Shown piece after piece: positions 1-7,461 of a stretch of DNA of 64,000 nt. The translations under genes were made by a program, and so were the position numbers. The stretch comes from TMED14 sp002378565. Lineage in GTDB: Bacteria > Bacteroidota > Bacteroidia > Flavobacteriales > Schleiferiaceae. The stretch's first letter is position 1. Every line of letters begins with the position of its first letter. The stretch lies in NCBI GenBank assembly GCA_943846715.1, contig OX044356.1, forward strand, positions 186,001-250,000, in the 5' to 3' direction. The notes beneath the pieces were generated by a model. The model ran no database searches. It had not been told where the DNA came from and saw only the letters and a list, made by a program, of their open reading frames with translations.

Positions 1-1217
1 GTAGTGTAGCATGGCGATAGTTTCTCTTGCTTTAGTTTCCAATCCCCACCTTTACCTTGGACGGCTAACTTAATGGTATCTCTACCCATAAGTGTATTCA
101 CTCTATCTACTGTTTGCATTAGATCTCTACGCTTGTTCCTATCTATTGTATCAAACAATGACATCTGTACCTCATCTTGCGGAATAGTCTTCCCGACAAT
201 CACACCCGCCTTCTTGTAAATACAATCGGAACGATAAATAGATTTTAATCCTTTTAGAGCGGCTTTCACTATCTCTATGCTGTCATTTGTTGGCGTTGCT
301 AACGCTATGGTCTGATAAGCATTGTATTGCTTGGCATTTGGCTTAAACGGATTGGTATGGATAAAGACATTAACGTTAGTACAGCAACTCTTCTCTTTCC
401 TTAGTTTGGCAGAACAAGTAACGGCATACGAACTAACGGCTTCTTGTAATTGACTTAACTCCTTTACCTCTTTACCAAAGGAACGAGCCGTACAGATTTT
501 CTTCTTGCGTTTGGTGGTTAATTCCAAGGGAAAACATTGTTCCCCTTTTAGCTCCCTTTGTAAGCGAACCCCATTTACCGAGAAGTTTCTTCTTACCCAA
601 CCTTCATCTGCGTTACGAAACTGCAAAGCAGTATGAATACCATATTGTTTTAGTCGTTTGGCATACTGTCTGCCAACACCCCATAAATCTTCAACAGGAA
701 ACACATTTAATGCTCTTTTGATAAGGTCTTCTCCGTCTAAAATAAATACTCCTTTCTTAGTGTGTTTTTTAGCAATATGATTAGCCACTTTAGCCAATAC
801 TTTTGTGGATGCTAAGCCAATTGATATAGGTATACTCGTCCACTGCAATACCTTCTTACGAATGGCTAAAACTCTTTCAATATCTGATGAATCAGAAAAG
901 TCCAAAAAGGCTTCATCAATGGAATACACTTCCATCACCTCAACTTCCTCTCTCAACACACTCATTACCCTGTCGGACATATCGCCATACAAAGCAAAGT
1001 TGGTGGAAAACACATTTACCTTGTGCTGATCAATTAAGGAATTGATTTTGAAAGCGGGTTCTCCCATCTTTATTCCTAATGCTTTGGCTTCATTACTCCT
1101 TGCAATGACACATCCATCATTATTGGAGAGTACCACTACTGCTTTGTTCCTTAGTTGAGGTTGAAACGCTCTTTCACAAGAGGCATAGAAGTTATTGCAA
1201 TCGGCTAATCCTATCAT
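1..1217 (-). CDS. umuC: Y-family DNA polymerase, UmuC-like (3' end cut by window edge)
   Basis: Catalytic subunit of a Pol V-type translesion polymerase, which copies past damaged bases during the SOS response. Translating the minus strand from the ATG at 1217 gives 405 uninterrupted codons running off the window start. The frame opens MIGLADCNNFYASCERAF, the first catalytic-acid motif of the Y family, and carries SIDEAF (second acid pair) near residue 105. A helix-hairpin-helix-like stretch (LWGVGRQYAKRL) and a little-finger region follow. UmuC is usually about 420 residues, so only the tail should be missing. The ATG overlaps the umuD stop as ATGA, so the two genes are translationally coupled. 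The block is AT-rich compared with the core after 5.7 kb. Confidence 0.93.
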   Translation of the reverse strand, partial: MIGLADCNNFYASCERAFQPQLRNKAVVVLSNNDGCVIARSNEAKALGIKMGEPAFKINSLIDQHKVNVFSTNFALYGDMSDRVMSVLREEVEVMEVYSIDEAFLDFSDSSDIERVLAIRKKVLQWTSIPISIGLASTKVLAKVANHIAKKHTKKGVFILDGEDLIKRALNVFPVEDLWGVGRQYAKRLKQYGIHTALQFRNADEGWVRRNFSVNGVRLQRELKGEQCFPLELTTKRKKKICTARSFGKEVKELSQLQEAVSSYAVTCSAKLRKEKSCCTNVNVFIHTNPFKPNAKQYNAYQTIALATPTNDSIEIVKAALKGLKSIYRSDCIYKKAGVIVGKTIPQDEVQMSLFDTIDRNKRRDLMQTVDRVNTLMGRDTIKLAVQGKGGDWKLKQEKLSPCYT

Positions 1218-1678
1218 ACGAAATGATGTATTGCGTGAGCCACAACCCCAAAAACAACAAAGTCCATGTCTTTAGTTATCTCAATGGTCTGGTAATTATC
1301 GTTCGCTGCTTTAAGGAACATTTTGGTTTTGGTCTTTTTGATGCGCTTTACCGTAAACTCTCCATCCAAGTAAGCCACCACAATACAGTTGTTGCTTACT
1401 TCAAGGGATTTATCCACGACTAACAAATCGCCACTTACAATACCCGCACCAATCATAGAATCACCTATTACACGAACATAATAAGTTGCAGAAGGATGTT
1501 CTACCAAAAGGTCGTTTAAATCTAACTTGGCATCCAAATAATCAGTAGCGGGAGAAGGGAAGCCTGCTGAAACTCCATCTTCAAAATAAGGCATCTCTAA
1601 TGACTTACCGACCTCAGCAGTATAGAACTCCAATGACTTATTTATTTGTAATCGTGCTTTAGCTTCTTTAGTTGACAT
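1214..1678 (-). CDS. umuD: UmuD-like S24 self-cleaving peptidase
   Basis: Accessory subunit of Pol V. In the UmuD/LexA family, RecA filaments trigger self-cleavage and the product activates UmuC. The 154-residue protein has the expected Ala-Gly cleavage site (A38-G39 in SAGFPSPA), the catalytic serine in GDSM (S74) and the catalytic lysine in TVKRI (K111). It has no N-terminal helix-turn-helix, so it is a UmuD rather than a full LexA repressor. It is first in a two-gene operon with umuC. A -7 box ends only five bases before the ATG and a palindrome sits just upstream, so damage-controlled transcription is likely but inferred. UmuDC pairs are common on mobile DNA, which fits the AT-rich setting. 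Confidence 0.92.
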   Translation of the reverse strand: MSTKEAKARLQINKSLEFYTAEVGKSLEMPYFEDGVSAGFPSPATDYLDAKLDLNDLLVEHPSATYYVRVIGDSMIGAGIVSGDLLVVDKSLEVSNNCIVVAYLDGEFTVKRIKKTKTKMFLKAANDNYQTIEITKDMDFVVFGVVAHAIHHFV

Positions 1679-1683
1679 AAACC

Positions 1684-1725
1684 CAAAAATAGAAAAACGG
1701 GTGCAAACAAAGGTTCGTTTGTTTG
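1684..1725 (-). promoter_or_regulatory. umuDC promoter with overlapping palindromic operator
   Basis: On the minus strand an exact TAnnTTTG box (TATTTTTG) lies at 1691-1684, five bases before the umuD ATG. Upstream is a perfect inverted repeat, CAAACAAA (1704-1711) and TTTGTTTG (1718-1725) with a six-base spacer, covering the expected -33 region. This arrangement suits a repressor site. Whether it is an SOS box or the site of another regulator is inference. Confidence 0.6.
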
Positions 1726-2042
1726 GTCAGTTTTTAACCTTGTCAGGTATTTGAATAAGACGTTAGCAGCCAACATTGCAGCAAGGAGTAGTTGAGCCAT
1801 TTCATCTACTGAATACTGCCTTGATCCTCCGCAGAGTGGTCATCATCACGTGATGTGGGGCATTAGACCCAGCTAGAAGCGACTTTGACCAATGCGCATA
1901 AAAAAGCCCTGATGCTGTGCATCAAGGCTTTTCCTTGTAGATAACTCCATCGAAATATCGAACATTAGTCTAACTCCAAAAGATTTAATCGACACACATA
2001 ATTTGATGAATCTTGTCTCCCACAATATAAATAGAGAATCAT
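1726..2042. other. Intergenic stretch upstream of umuD
   Basis: About 320 bases between the umuD promoter and the CDGSH gene. I see one strong hairpin (1901-1932, listed separately) and no convincing gene on either strand. A short frame starting MAQLLLAAMLAA on the minus strand near 1800 runs into the umuD region out of frame and has no recognisable family. Confidence 0.5.
1901..1932 (-). terminator. Rho-independent terminator (either direction possible)
   Basis: An AAAAAGCC arm and a GGCTTTT arm flank an inner GATGC/GCATC stem with a three-base loop. A-run and T-run on both sides would allow it to end transcripts from both strands. On the minus strand it lies downstream of the CDGSH gene. 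Confidence 0.7.
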
Positions 2043-2135
2043 TTATTTATTAAGGTGTGAGCCGTCACAATATCCATTTGAATCTTGCGTATTTCCGCAT
2101 CCACACATTGGACGATCTTGTTTTTTATAAATCAT
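2043..2135 (-). CDS. Very short CDGSH iron-sulfur domain protein
   Basis: A 30-residue frame on the minus strand, starting at the ATG at 2135 and ending TAA at 2045-2043. It reads MIYKKQDRPM followed by CGCGNTQDSNGYCDGSH and three more residues. The Cys-x-Cys ... Cys-Asp-Gly-Ser-His pattern is the signature that binds a [2Fe-2S] cluster with three cysteines and one histidine (mitoNEET/CISD family). The gap between the second and third cysteine is nine residues, one more than in mitoNEET. It is shorter than most bacterial CDGSH proteins (usually 60 or more residues), so it may be a minimal protein or a remnant. It lies just downstream of yceI on the same strand and could be cotranscribed. Role unknown. 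Confidence 0.65.
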   Translation of the reverse strand: MIYKKQDRPMCGCGNTQDSNGYCDGSHLNK

Positions 2136-2183
2136 AATTTTTTGTTTTTTTAATATTGAATGGAGTGTAATTAGTAAATTTTA

Positions 2184-2762
2184 TTAAAATTCTAAATCAG
2201 CAACTAAATCAAATTCATCATAAATCGCTTTATCCTTCAATCCATCAAAGAAACTTGTAGAGCCATATCTTACATCAAATTTTGTTCTATCTATTTTTAA
2301 GGATGCATTTGCTTTGTTCCCATAAACTGAAAGATTGAATGAAATAGACTCAGAGTTTCCTTTGATAGTAATATCTCCAGTGACTTTATATGAATTTTTA
2401 CCTGTTGATTCAACCTTAGTAAAGTTCAGTGATGCAGAAGGGAATTTTGTAACTCCAAAGAAATCGTCAGATTTTAAATGACCCTCTAAATTCCCTTTAT
2501 ACTCACCTTCTAAATCGGTAACTATAATAGTAGACATATCTATTTCAAAGTTACCTCCAGTCAATATGTCTTTGTCAAAATTTAAATGTCCAGATTTAAT
2601 TGAGATAATCCCTTCATGAGAACCAGTTACTTTATAACCTTTCCAAACAACCTTACTGCTTTCTAATTTAATTTCTTTTTTATCCCCATCTATTGTTGTG
2701 AAGGAAAATGTCATAAATGCTGCAATTACTATAGTAGCTAAGTTTTTAATTGATTTTTTCAT
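2184..2762 (-). CDS. YceI-family periplasmic lipid-binding protein
   Basis: 192-residue exported protein of the YceI family, lipocalin-like beta barrels that bind isoprenoid or other lipids in the periplasm. I chose the ATG at 2762 (MKKSIKNLATIVIAAFMTF) because it gives a clean signal peptide; an in-frame ATG eleven codons upstream adds only a lysine-rich tail. Family features include the SSKVVWKGYKVTGSHEG opening strand and the later pattern FFGVTKFPSASLNFTKVES. It is divergent from the HxlR regulator gene at 2883 across about 120 bases holding repeated GTAAC half-sites, so that regulator probably controls it. The exact ligand is unknown. Confidence 0.9.
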   Translation of the reverse strand: MKKSIKNLATIVIAAFMTFSFTTIDGDKKEIKLESSKVVWKGYKVTGSHEGIISIKSGHLNFDKDILTGGNFEIDMSTIIVTDLEGEYKGNLEGHLKSDDFFGVTKFPSASLNFTKVESTGKNSYKVTGDITIKGNSESISFNLSVYGNKANASLKIDRTKFDVRYGSTSFFDGLKDKAIYDEFDLVADLEF

Positions 2763-2819
2763 TGTTTTGTTTTTTTGTTTTTTTTGTTTGCACAATATTA
2801 ATACTTTTGTTTACATAAA

Positions 2820-2872
2820 GTAACTTGTTACCTTTTTGTAACTAATAAAAAGTAGTTACTATGAAGTAACTA
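2820..2872. promoter_or_regulatory. Repeated GTAAC operator between yceI and hxlR-type gene
   Basis: Five half-sites are packed between the divergent genes: GTAAC 2820-2824, GTTAC 2827-2831, GTAAC 2838-2842, GTTAC 2855-2859 and GTAAC 2866-2870. The last two form a perfect 7-bp inverted repeat, TAGTTAC / GTAACTA, with a six-base spacer, ending ten bases before the regulator ATG. This is the expected layout for binding by the dimeric HxlR-type protein encoded alongside; binding is inferred. Confidence 0.7.
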
Positions 2873-2882
2873 AAATGTAATT

Positions 2883-3191
2883 ATGAAAAATGAAAAATGT
2901 CCTGTTTTAAACTTTACTCAGCAGATTGGTGGCAAATGGAAACTACCTATAATACACACAATACGAAATCATGGCACATTAAGGTTTGGTAAAATTCATC
3001 AAATGGTTGATGGGGTTTCAAGAAAAGTTCTTACTGATCAATTAAAAAGTCTTGAGAGTGCTGGCCTACTTACAAGAAAACAGTATGAGGAAATACCTCC
3101 AAGGGTGGAATATTCACTAACCGAAAAGTCAAAAGGGCTATCTGAAGTGTTTCACGCCATAGAGAAATGGTCTAATTTAGCAGATAAATAA
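2883..3191 (+). CDS. HxlR-family winged-helix transcriptional regulator
   Basis: 102-residue DNA-binding regulator. HxlR proteins often sense electrophiles, redox change or small metabolites. It shows the family pattern throughout: CPVLNFTQQIGGKWKLPII at the N-terminus with the redox-type cysteine C6, then LRFGKIHQMVDGVSRKVLTDQL (recognition helix region), and PPRVEYSLTEKS in the wing. It is divergent from yceI, with GTAAC half-sites between the two genes, so autoregulation and control of yceI are the simplest model. A long hairpin follows immediately, so it is monocistronic. Confidence 0.92.
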   Translation: MKNEKCPVLNFTQQIGGKWKLPIIHTIRNHGTLRFGKIHQMVDGVSRKVLTDQLKSLESAGLLTRKQYEEIPPRVEYSLTEKSKGLSEVFHAIEKWSNLADK

Positions 3192-3225
3192 AAACGGCTA
3201 CACTTTATAAAAGTATAACCGTTTT
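3191..3225 (+). terminator. Terminator after the HxlR-type gene
   Basis: The outer arms AAAACGG and CCGTTTT and the inner ACTTT/AAAGT pairing form one long imperfect hairpin starting at the stop codon, followed by TTATTG. Confidence 0.7.
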
Positions 3226-3412
3226 ATTGTTTTAGTAGAGATTCTGGAGAAAAGGTCGAAGTATGATTTGAACGATTGATCCATTACAATCTCCTTGAGT
3301 AAGAATTCGCTATATGTAGAACGCATGTTTGAAACAACGTATTGCTTCTTAACGTCTCCATTAAACCTTGACCTCGTAAAATCATCATATTTTTAATAGA
3401 TTAGATATTCTT

Positions 3413-4252
3413 ATGAAGCGATTCTTTTATTTTTTCCTTGCACTCATTGCTTTGTTCTCTTGTTCGCGCGATAATGGAATAAACGGTAATGACTCAGGCC
3501 ATCGTATGTTACTCATTGGCAATAGCTTTTTCAAGCCCTATGCCAATCATTTAGATGAAGTCGCTCCGAACGCAGGATATACAAATCACAACAGTACACT
3601 TGTATTTCGTGGAGGGGATAATGGATGGGCCATAAGTTTCTGGAATGATTCAACGAGTGCTGCTCACCAAGAAATTAAAGCAGCGTTTGATGACGGTGAC
3701 ATAGAATACTTTGGAATGACTGCAGGTTCTTCACCGGATAATAGAACAGAAGGTTTTATTGAATGGATACAATACGGCTTGCACGAAAACCCGGATATGA
3801 AGGTGTTCATCTCTATTCCTCCTATAGACTTTCCGGCAAACTGGAACGACACTGCCCAATATTATGGATTCAACTCTATAGCATCTTTTTACGATTATTT
3901 CGTGAATACAATCATTCATGAATCCATAGTAGATCCGCTAAGGACCGAGTTCCCAAATACGACCATATTTACCATACCCACGGGTTGGGCTGCTGTTAAT
4001 CTCTTACAGATGAAACAAGACGGGCTCTTATTAGACAGTATCAACTTATCTGGACCTCAGGCCACTTCTCTATTTACAGATGCCAAGGGACACCAAGGCC
4101 AGATAATTGTCGAGGCAGGCACTTTGATGTGGATGAATGCTATTTATCAGGAAGATCTGGGGACCAATTCGTACCCTACAGGTTTCAATACAAACCTTCA
4201 TGGGCTTGCTGATCAAATCATGAGTGATCACGACCCACTTTACAACCAATAA
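3413..4252 (+). CDS. SGNH/GDSL-like hydrolase lipoprotein
   Basis: 279-residue predicted lipoprotein. MKRFFYFFLALIALFSC is a lipobox signal with C17. The mature part opens MLLIGNSFF, where GNS takes the place of the GDS nucleophile motif of SGNH hydrolases (S38 candidate nucleophile). Such proteins are often called DUF4886-like or SGNH family and may act as esterases on acylated sugars. I cannot place the Asp/His dyad with certainty, though SDHD near the C-terminus is a candidate. The next gene downstream is a second lipoprotein hydrolase on the same strand, about 130 bases away. No clear terminator separates them. Substrate unknown. Confidence 0.7.
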   Translation: MKRFFYFFLALIALFSCSRDNGINGNDSGHRMLLIGNSFFKPYANHLDEVAPNAGYTNHNSTLVFRGGDNGWAISFWNDSTSAAHQEIKAAFDDGDIEYFGMTAGSSPDNRTEGFIEWIQYGLHENPDMKVFISIPPIDFPANWNDTAQYYGFNSIASFYDYFVNTIIHESIVDPLRTEFPNTTIFTIPTGWAAVNLLQMKQDGLLLDSINLSGPQATSLFTDAKGHQGQIIVEAGTLMWMNAIYQEDLGTNSYPTGFNTNLHGLADQIMSDHDPLYNQ

Positions 4253-4381
4253 AAAAACCCTGATACTGTTTACCATGGATTTCCCTGTTAAAGTTTCAGA
4301 GATAAGGTCGAGTGGTGGTAAGTCTAACTTTTAATCATAGGATCGCTGTTTTTGAGCTGTGTAACACCCCAAAAATTAAAC

Positions 4382-5575
4382 ATGAAAAAAATTACTCTTC
4401 TTATAGTACCCCTCGTATTGCTTTTTACTTCATGTAGAAAAGCGGACAATAACAATCTATTTTTTGCACCGACTATAGTTAGGTCGGTAACACAAATAAC
4501 ATTGGACGAGGAGAGAACTTTTGTGGATTCAACCTTTAATGTAAACTTGAAGTTAGACTTTTATAGAAATGAAGCTTATGAAGCAGGGTTATCCTCCGTA
4601 GACACTCCTGAATATTACACTTTTATGGTTATCAACCCCGATAACAATGCTAACGCATCTGCACCGCTTTGGGTATATCTACATGGTGGAGCACAAGGTT
4701 ATTTCGATGAACAAGGTGTATATCAATCCTATTCAACTTTAAATGAACATAGCTGGAATCATGAAGAGTCTTTTGATGACCTATGGAAAATAGTCACAGA
4801 TCGAACTTTTGAGAATGGCCAATTTATAGATAACACTTTAAAAAGAAGGATAGAGGAAGGTTATCGAATATTAGTAGTCTCATACAGCGATCATGATTGG
4901 TATGCTGGATTAGGAACCACCTATCCTAATAATCCAGCTAATTCTAATGCACAAGTAAATGGATTACAAGCAACTATGGCTGCGATTGATTTTACAGCTG
5001 TCAATTATCAGACCACACAAGCATGGGTTCACGGCACTAGCGCTGGTTCAATAGGTGCTTGGCCTGTGGTGTTATGCTACCAACAAGAAGGCCGTCCAAT
5101 AGCTGGGCTAATTGGTGACTCAGGGGCTATGACTGAAACAAGTGATCCATTATTTGATACTTATTTGGCTTCAGGCCAACTTAACTATGATGCATCTTGG
5201 AGCCCAGAAGGAATTCGAGAAAAAGTTGGCTACTTTGCTAAAATCGAAAATCAAGCTCATCCTAAAGCCCAAATCAATACTTACGATTTTAGAGCATCAG
5301 CTGGATTATGGATAGTGGGGCTTTCCGACATAGCTTATGCTGCAAATCTAGATCCAATACAAGAGGCTATTGATGCAGGGCTTAACAACAACCCTGAATA
5401 TTTGATGAGTCGGTTAAATCAAGCTATTAATGAGCAAAATAATTCACCTCATGAATTACATTTCTTACCAAATACGGGACATGTACCGACTAATGATGAG
5501 GGGTATGCAAATGATTTAGTCGATGACTTCATTGATAAAGTACTGGCATCAAATCCCACGCCTTTTGGGTTGTGA
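4382..5575 (+). CDS. Alpha/beta-hydrolase-fold lipoprotein, probable esterase
   Basis: 397-residue predicted lipoprotein (MKKITLLIVPLVLLFTSC, lipid cysteine C18). I chose the ATG at 4382 because the in-frame ATG ten codons upstream only spoils the signal peptide. The sequence has an oxyanion-type YLHGG (H101), a nucleophile elbow GTSAGS with S220, and a late TGH (H367) as the probable catalytic histidine. That order fits alpha/beta hydrolases of the esterase/depolymerase type. GDSGAM follows the elbow and could hold an acid residue. The lipid anchor places it in the envelope. With the upstream SGNH-like lipoprotein it may form a two-enzyme esterase pair; substrate not identifiable. Confidence 0.72.
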   Translation: MKKITLLIVPLVLLFTSCRKADNNNLFFAPTIVRSVTQITLDEERTFVDSTFNVNLKLDFYRNEAYEAGLSSVDTPEYYTFMVINPDNNANASAPLWVYLHGGAQGYFDEQGVYQSYSTLNEHSWNHEESFDDLWKIVTDRTFENGQFIDNTLKRRIEEGYRILVVSYSDHDWYAGLGTTYPNNPANSNAQVNGLQATMAAIDFTAVNYQTTQAWVHGTSAGSIGAWPVVLCYQQEGRPIAGLIGDSGAMTETSDPLFDTYLASGQLNYDASWSPEGIREKVGYFAKIENQAHPKAQINTYDFRASAGLWIVGLSDIAYAANLDPIQEAIDAGLNNNPEYLMSRLNQAINEQNNSPHELHFLPNTGHVPTNDEGYANDLVDDFIDKVLASNPTPFGL

Positions 5576-5581
5576 TCAAAA

Positions 5582-5605
5582 GAACCTCATTTTTAAAAGA
5601 GGTTC
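5582..5605. terminator. Possible weak terminator hairpin
   Basis: Seven-base arms GAACCTC and GAGGTTC sit just after the esterase stop. No strong T-run follows on the plus strand, so function as a terminator is uncertain. Confidence 0.4.
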
Positions 5606-5637
5606 CGACAGTTGTTGCTTGTTTTAAGTACGGCCAT

Positions 5638-5670
5638 AAAAAAAGCCTCTTGAGAAATCAAGAGGCTTTT
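5638..5670 (-). terminator. Terminator downstream of tRNA-fMet
   Basis: AAAGCCTCTTGA and TCAAGAGGCTTT pair perfectly around a four-base loop. On the minus strand the stem is followed by a run of seven T, just past the tRNA 3' end. Confidence 0.85.
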
Positions 5671-5671
5671 G

Positions 5672-5744
<73 letters not shown>

Positions 5745-5753
5745 ATATGACGG

Positions 5754-5761
5754 CAAATTTA
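5754..5761 (-). promoter_or_regulatory. -7 box of tRNA-fMet promoter
   Basis: TAAATTTG on the minus strand, an exact match to the Bacteroidota TAnnTTTG element, nine bases before the tRNA 5' end. A TTGG about 22 bases further upstream could be the -33 element. Confidence 0.7.
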
Positions 5762-5937
5762 CATCAAAACAAATAGATGATTGCATCCAATGCCCCTTTC
5801 TTTTAGGTAATTCTCTTTTGATGGACCCTTTCGTTGGTATCAAAGTATGGGCTAAATTGACAACGCAAACAGGCTTCGCATTGAAAGCCCTTCCAAACTG
5901 AAGGCCTGTAATAACCGTACGACTCTGAACAGGCCTT

Positions 5938-7338
5938 ATGAATAGACAAGTATTTCTTAAAAGCCTCCTTGGTGGAGCTGCTTTTGCAGCATTGCCCCGA
6001 GGCTTAGCAGGTAGTGAGCTGGGAGACGCATTGAACGCAAGCATCGCTGATTTAAAACGACCCGCCTCAGGATCTATGATCGGTTACGCTGATTCTCCCA
6101 TAGCTCAAGTTCGAATTGGCATTGTGGGACTTGGCAATAGAGGCTACACCCTTTTGCAAATGCTGGCCCACGATATCGAACAAGGAAACTGTCAAATCAC
6201 TGCCATCTGTGACCTGAATGCAGATTATGTGTCGCGCGCATCAACTTGGCTGTCATCCTACCAGACAGGCAAAGCCGTGGAGGTTGTTGGAAACAAAGAC
6301 GCATGGGAAGCCTTGGCAAAATCAGATGATGTTGACCTGTTGCTGATTGTCACCCCTTGGGAATGGCATACCCCCATGGCAGTGATGGCCATGGAGTCAG
6401 GCAAGCATGTTGCCATGGAAGTGCCAGCAGCCCATACCCTTGATCATTGTTGGGAGCTTGTAAGCGTTGCAGAGAAGACACAACGCCATTGCATCATGAT
6501 CGAAAACTGTTGCTACAATGACGAAGAACTGTGGGTCTTGAACATGATTGAATCGGGTGTCTTTGGTGACATCACCCATGCAGAAGGCGCCTATTTGCAT
6601 GACCTCAGAGCGCACATGCTGTCAAGTGACTACTACCAAGACCAATGGCGATTGCAGCACCACCGGGTGCGAAATGGCAACTTCTACACCACCCATGGGC
6701 TCGGACCTATTTCGATGTACCTGGGAATTGGTCGAGGTGATCGCTTTGAACATCTCACATCCATGAGTTCGCGTGAAAAGAACCTGTCGGATGCCTTCAA
6801 TGCCTCTTCAGGTCTTGATTCATCTGAATTTGCTTGTGGAGACATGAACAACACACTGATGAAAACCCAGAAAGGCAAAACAGTCCTGCTGCAGTTTGAT
6901 GTCCATACGGCGAGACCGTATTCACGCATCAACAAAGTTGTTGGCACCTCAGCCGTGCACGATGGCTACCCCAGTCGTCTGTATGTCGACAAAGGTGAAT
7001 TGGTTTACTGGGGTCACAAATGGTTAAGTGAGAGCGAACGGGCAGAATACCAATCACGCTATCGTCATCCCATGCTAGAAAAACTGGATGCCATCAAAGC
7101 CAAATACAAACAAGGGCATGGCGGCATGGACTTCGTGATGATGCATCGCTTGGTACGCTGCATGAACCTGGGGCAACCCTTGGATCTCAACGTTTATGAT
7201 GGGGCTTTATGGAGTGCCGTCTCTCCTTTGTCAGAAATGTCGGTAGCCATGCATGGTCAACGCGTTGATGTACCTGACTTCACCGGTGGAGCAGGGGATG
7301 ATTCACGGCCATTGGAAATCATGCGTGAAATTGGGTGA
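5938..7338 (+). CDS. Gfo/Idh/MocA-fold protein, glycoside hydrolase family 109-like
   Basis: 466 residues with an N-terminal NAD-binding Rossmann fold (GIVGLGNRG, 61-69) after an export-type leader. The mid-part matches the GH109 pattern: MEVPAAHTLDHCWELV, IENCCYNDEELWVLNMI, the HDLR segment and YTTHGLGPISMYLGIGRGD. GH109 enzymes cleave alpha-N-acetylgalactosaminides through an NAD-dependent redox mechanism. The leader MNRQVFLKSLLGGAAFAALP resembles a twin-arginine signal (S-R-R-x-F-L-K) but the second arginine is glutamine, so Tat export is uncertain. It is alone between tRNA-fMet and era. Actual substrate unknown; other Gfo/Idh/MocA activities are possible. Confidence 0.82.
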   Translation: MNRQVFLKSLLGGAAFAALPRGLAGSELGDALNASIADLKRPASGSMIGYADSPIAQVRIGIVGLGNRGYTLLQMLAHDIEQGNCQITAICDLNADYVSRASTWLSSYQTGKAVEVVGNKDAWEALAKSDDVDLLLIVTPWEWHTPMAVMAMESGKHVAMEVPAAHTLDHCWELVSVAEKTQRHCIMIENCCYNDEELWVLNMIESGVFGDITHAEGAYLHDLRAHMLSSDYYQDQWRLQHHRVRNGNFYTTHGLGPISMYLGIGRGDRFEHLTSMSSREKNLSDAFNASSGLDSSEFACGDMNNTLMKTQKGKTVLLQFDVHTARPYSRINKVVGTSAVHDGYPSRLYVDKGELVYWGHKWLSESERAEYQSRYRHPMLEKLDAIKAKYKQGHGGMDFVMMHRLVRCMNLGQPLDLNVYDGALWSAVSPLSEMSVAMHGQRVDVPDFTGGAGDDSRPLEIMREIG

Positions 7339-7449
7339 ATGGAGGCGTGATATATCAGCTTGACTTGCCGGAATTCATGGCTGATAGACCATGGAATAGC
7401 AGTTCATGTGAATAGCAAGTAATCGCGTACATACTCAGGTCTTTATCCC

Positions 7450-7457
7450 GACCTTTG
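7450..7457 (+). promoter_or_regulatory. -7-like box directly before era
   Basis: GACCTTTG, one mismatch from TAnnTTTG, ends four bases before the era ATG. If used, the transcript would start at or next to the start codon. Confidence 0.5.
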
Positions 7458-7461
7458 CCGC

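Noticed and set aside
805..1423. Open frames on the plus strand over umuC/umuD
   Set aside because: They lie antisense to clear umuC and umuD coding sequence and match no family.
4253..4290. Terminator after the SGNH-like lipoprotein
   Set aside because: An A-run and CCTGATAC resemble the hairpin at 1901 but no pairing arm follows.
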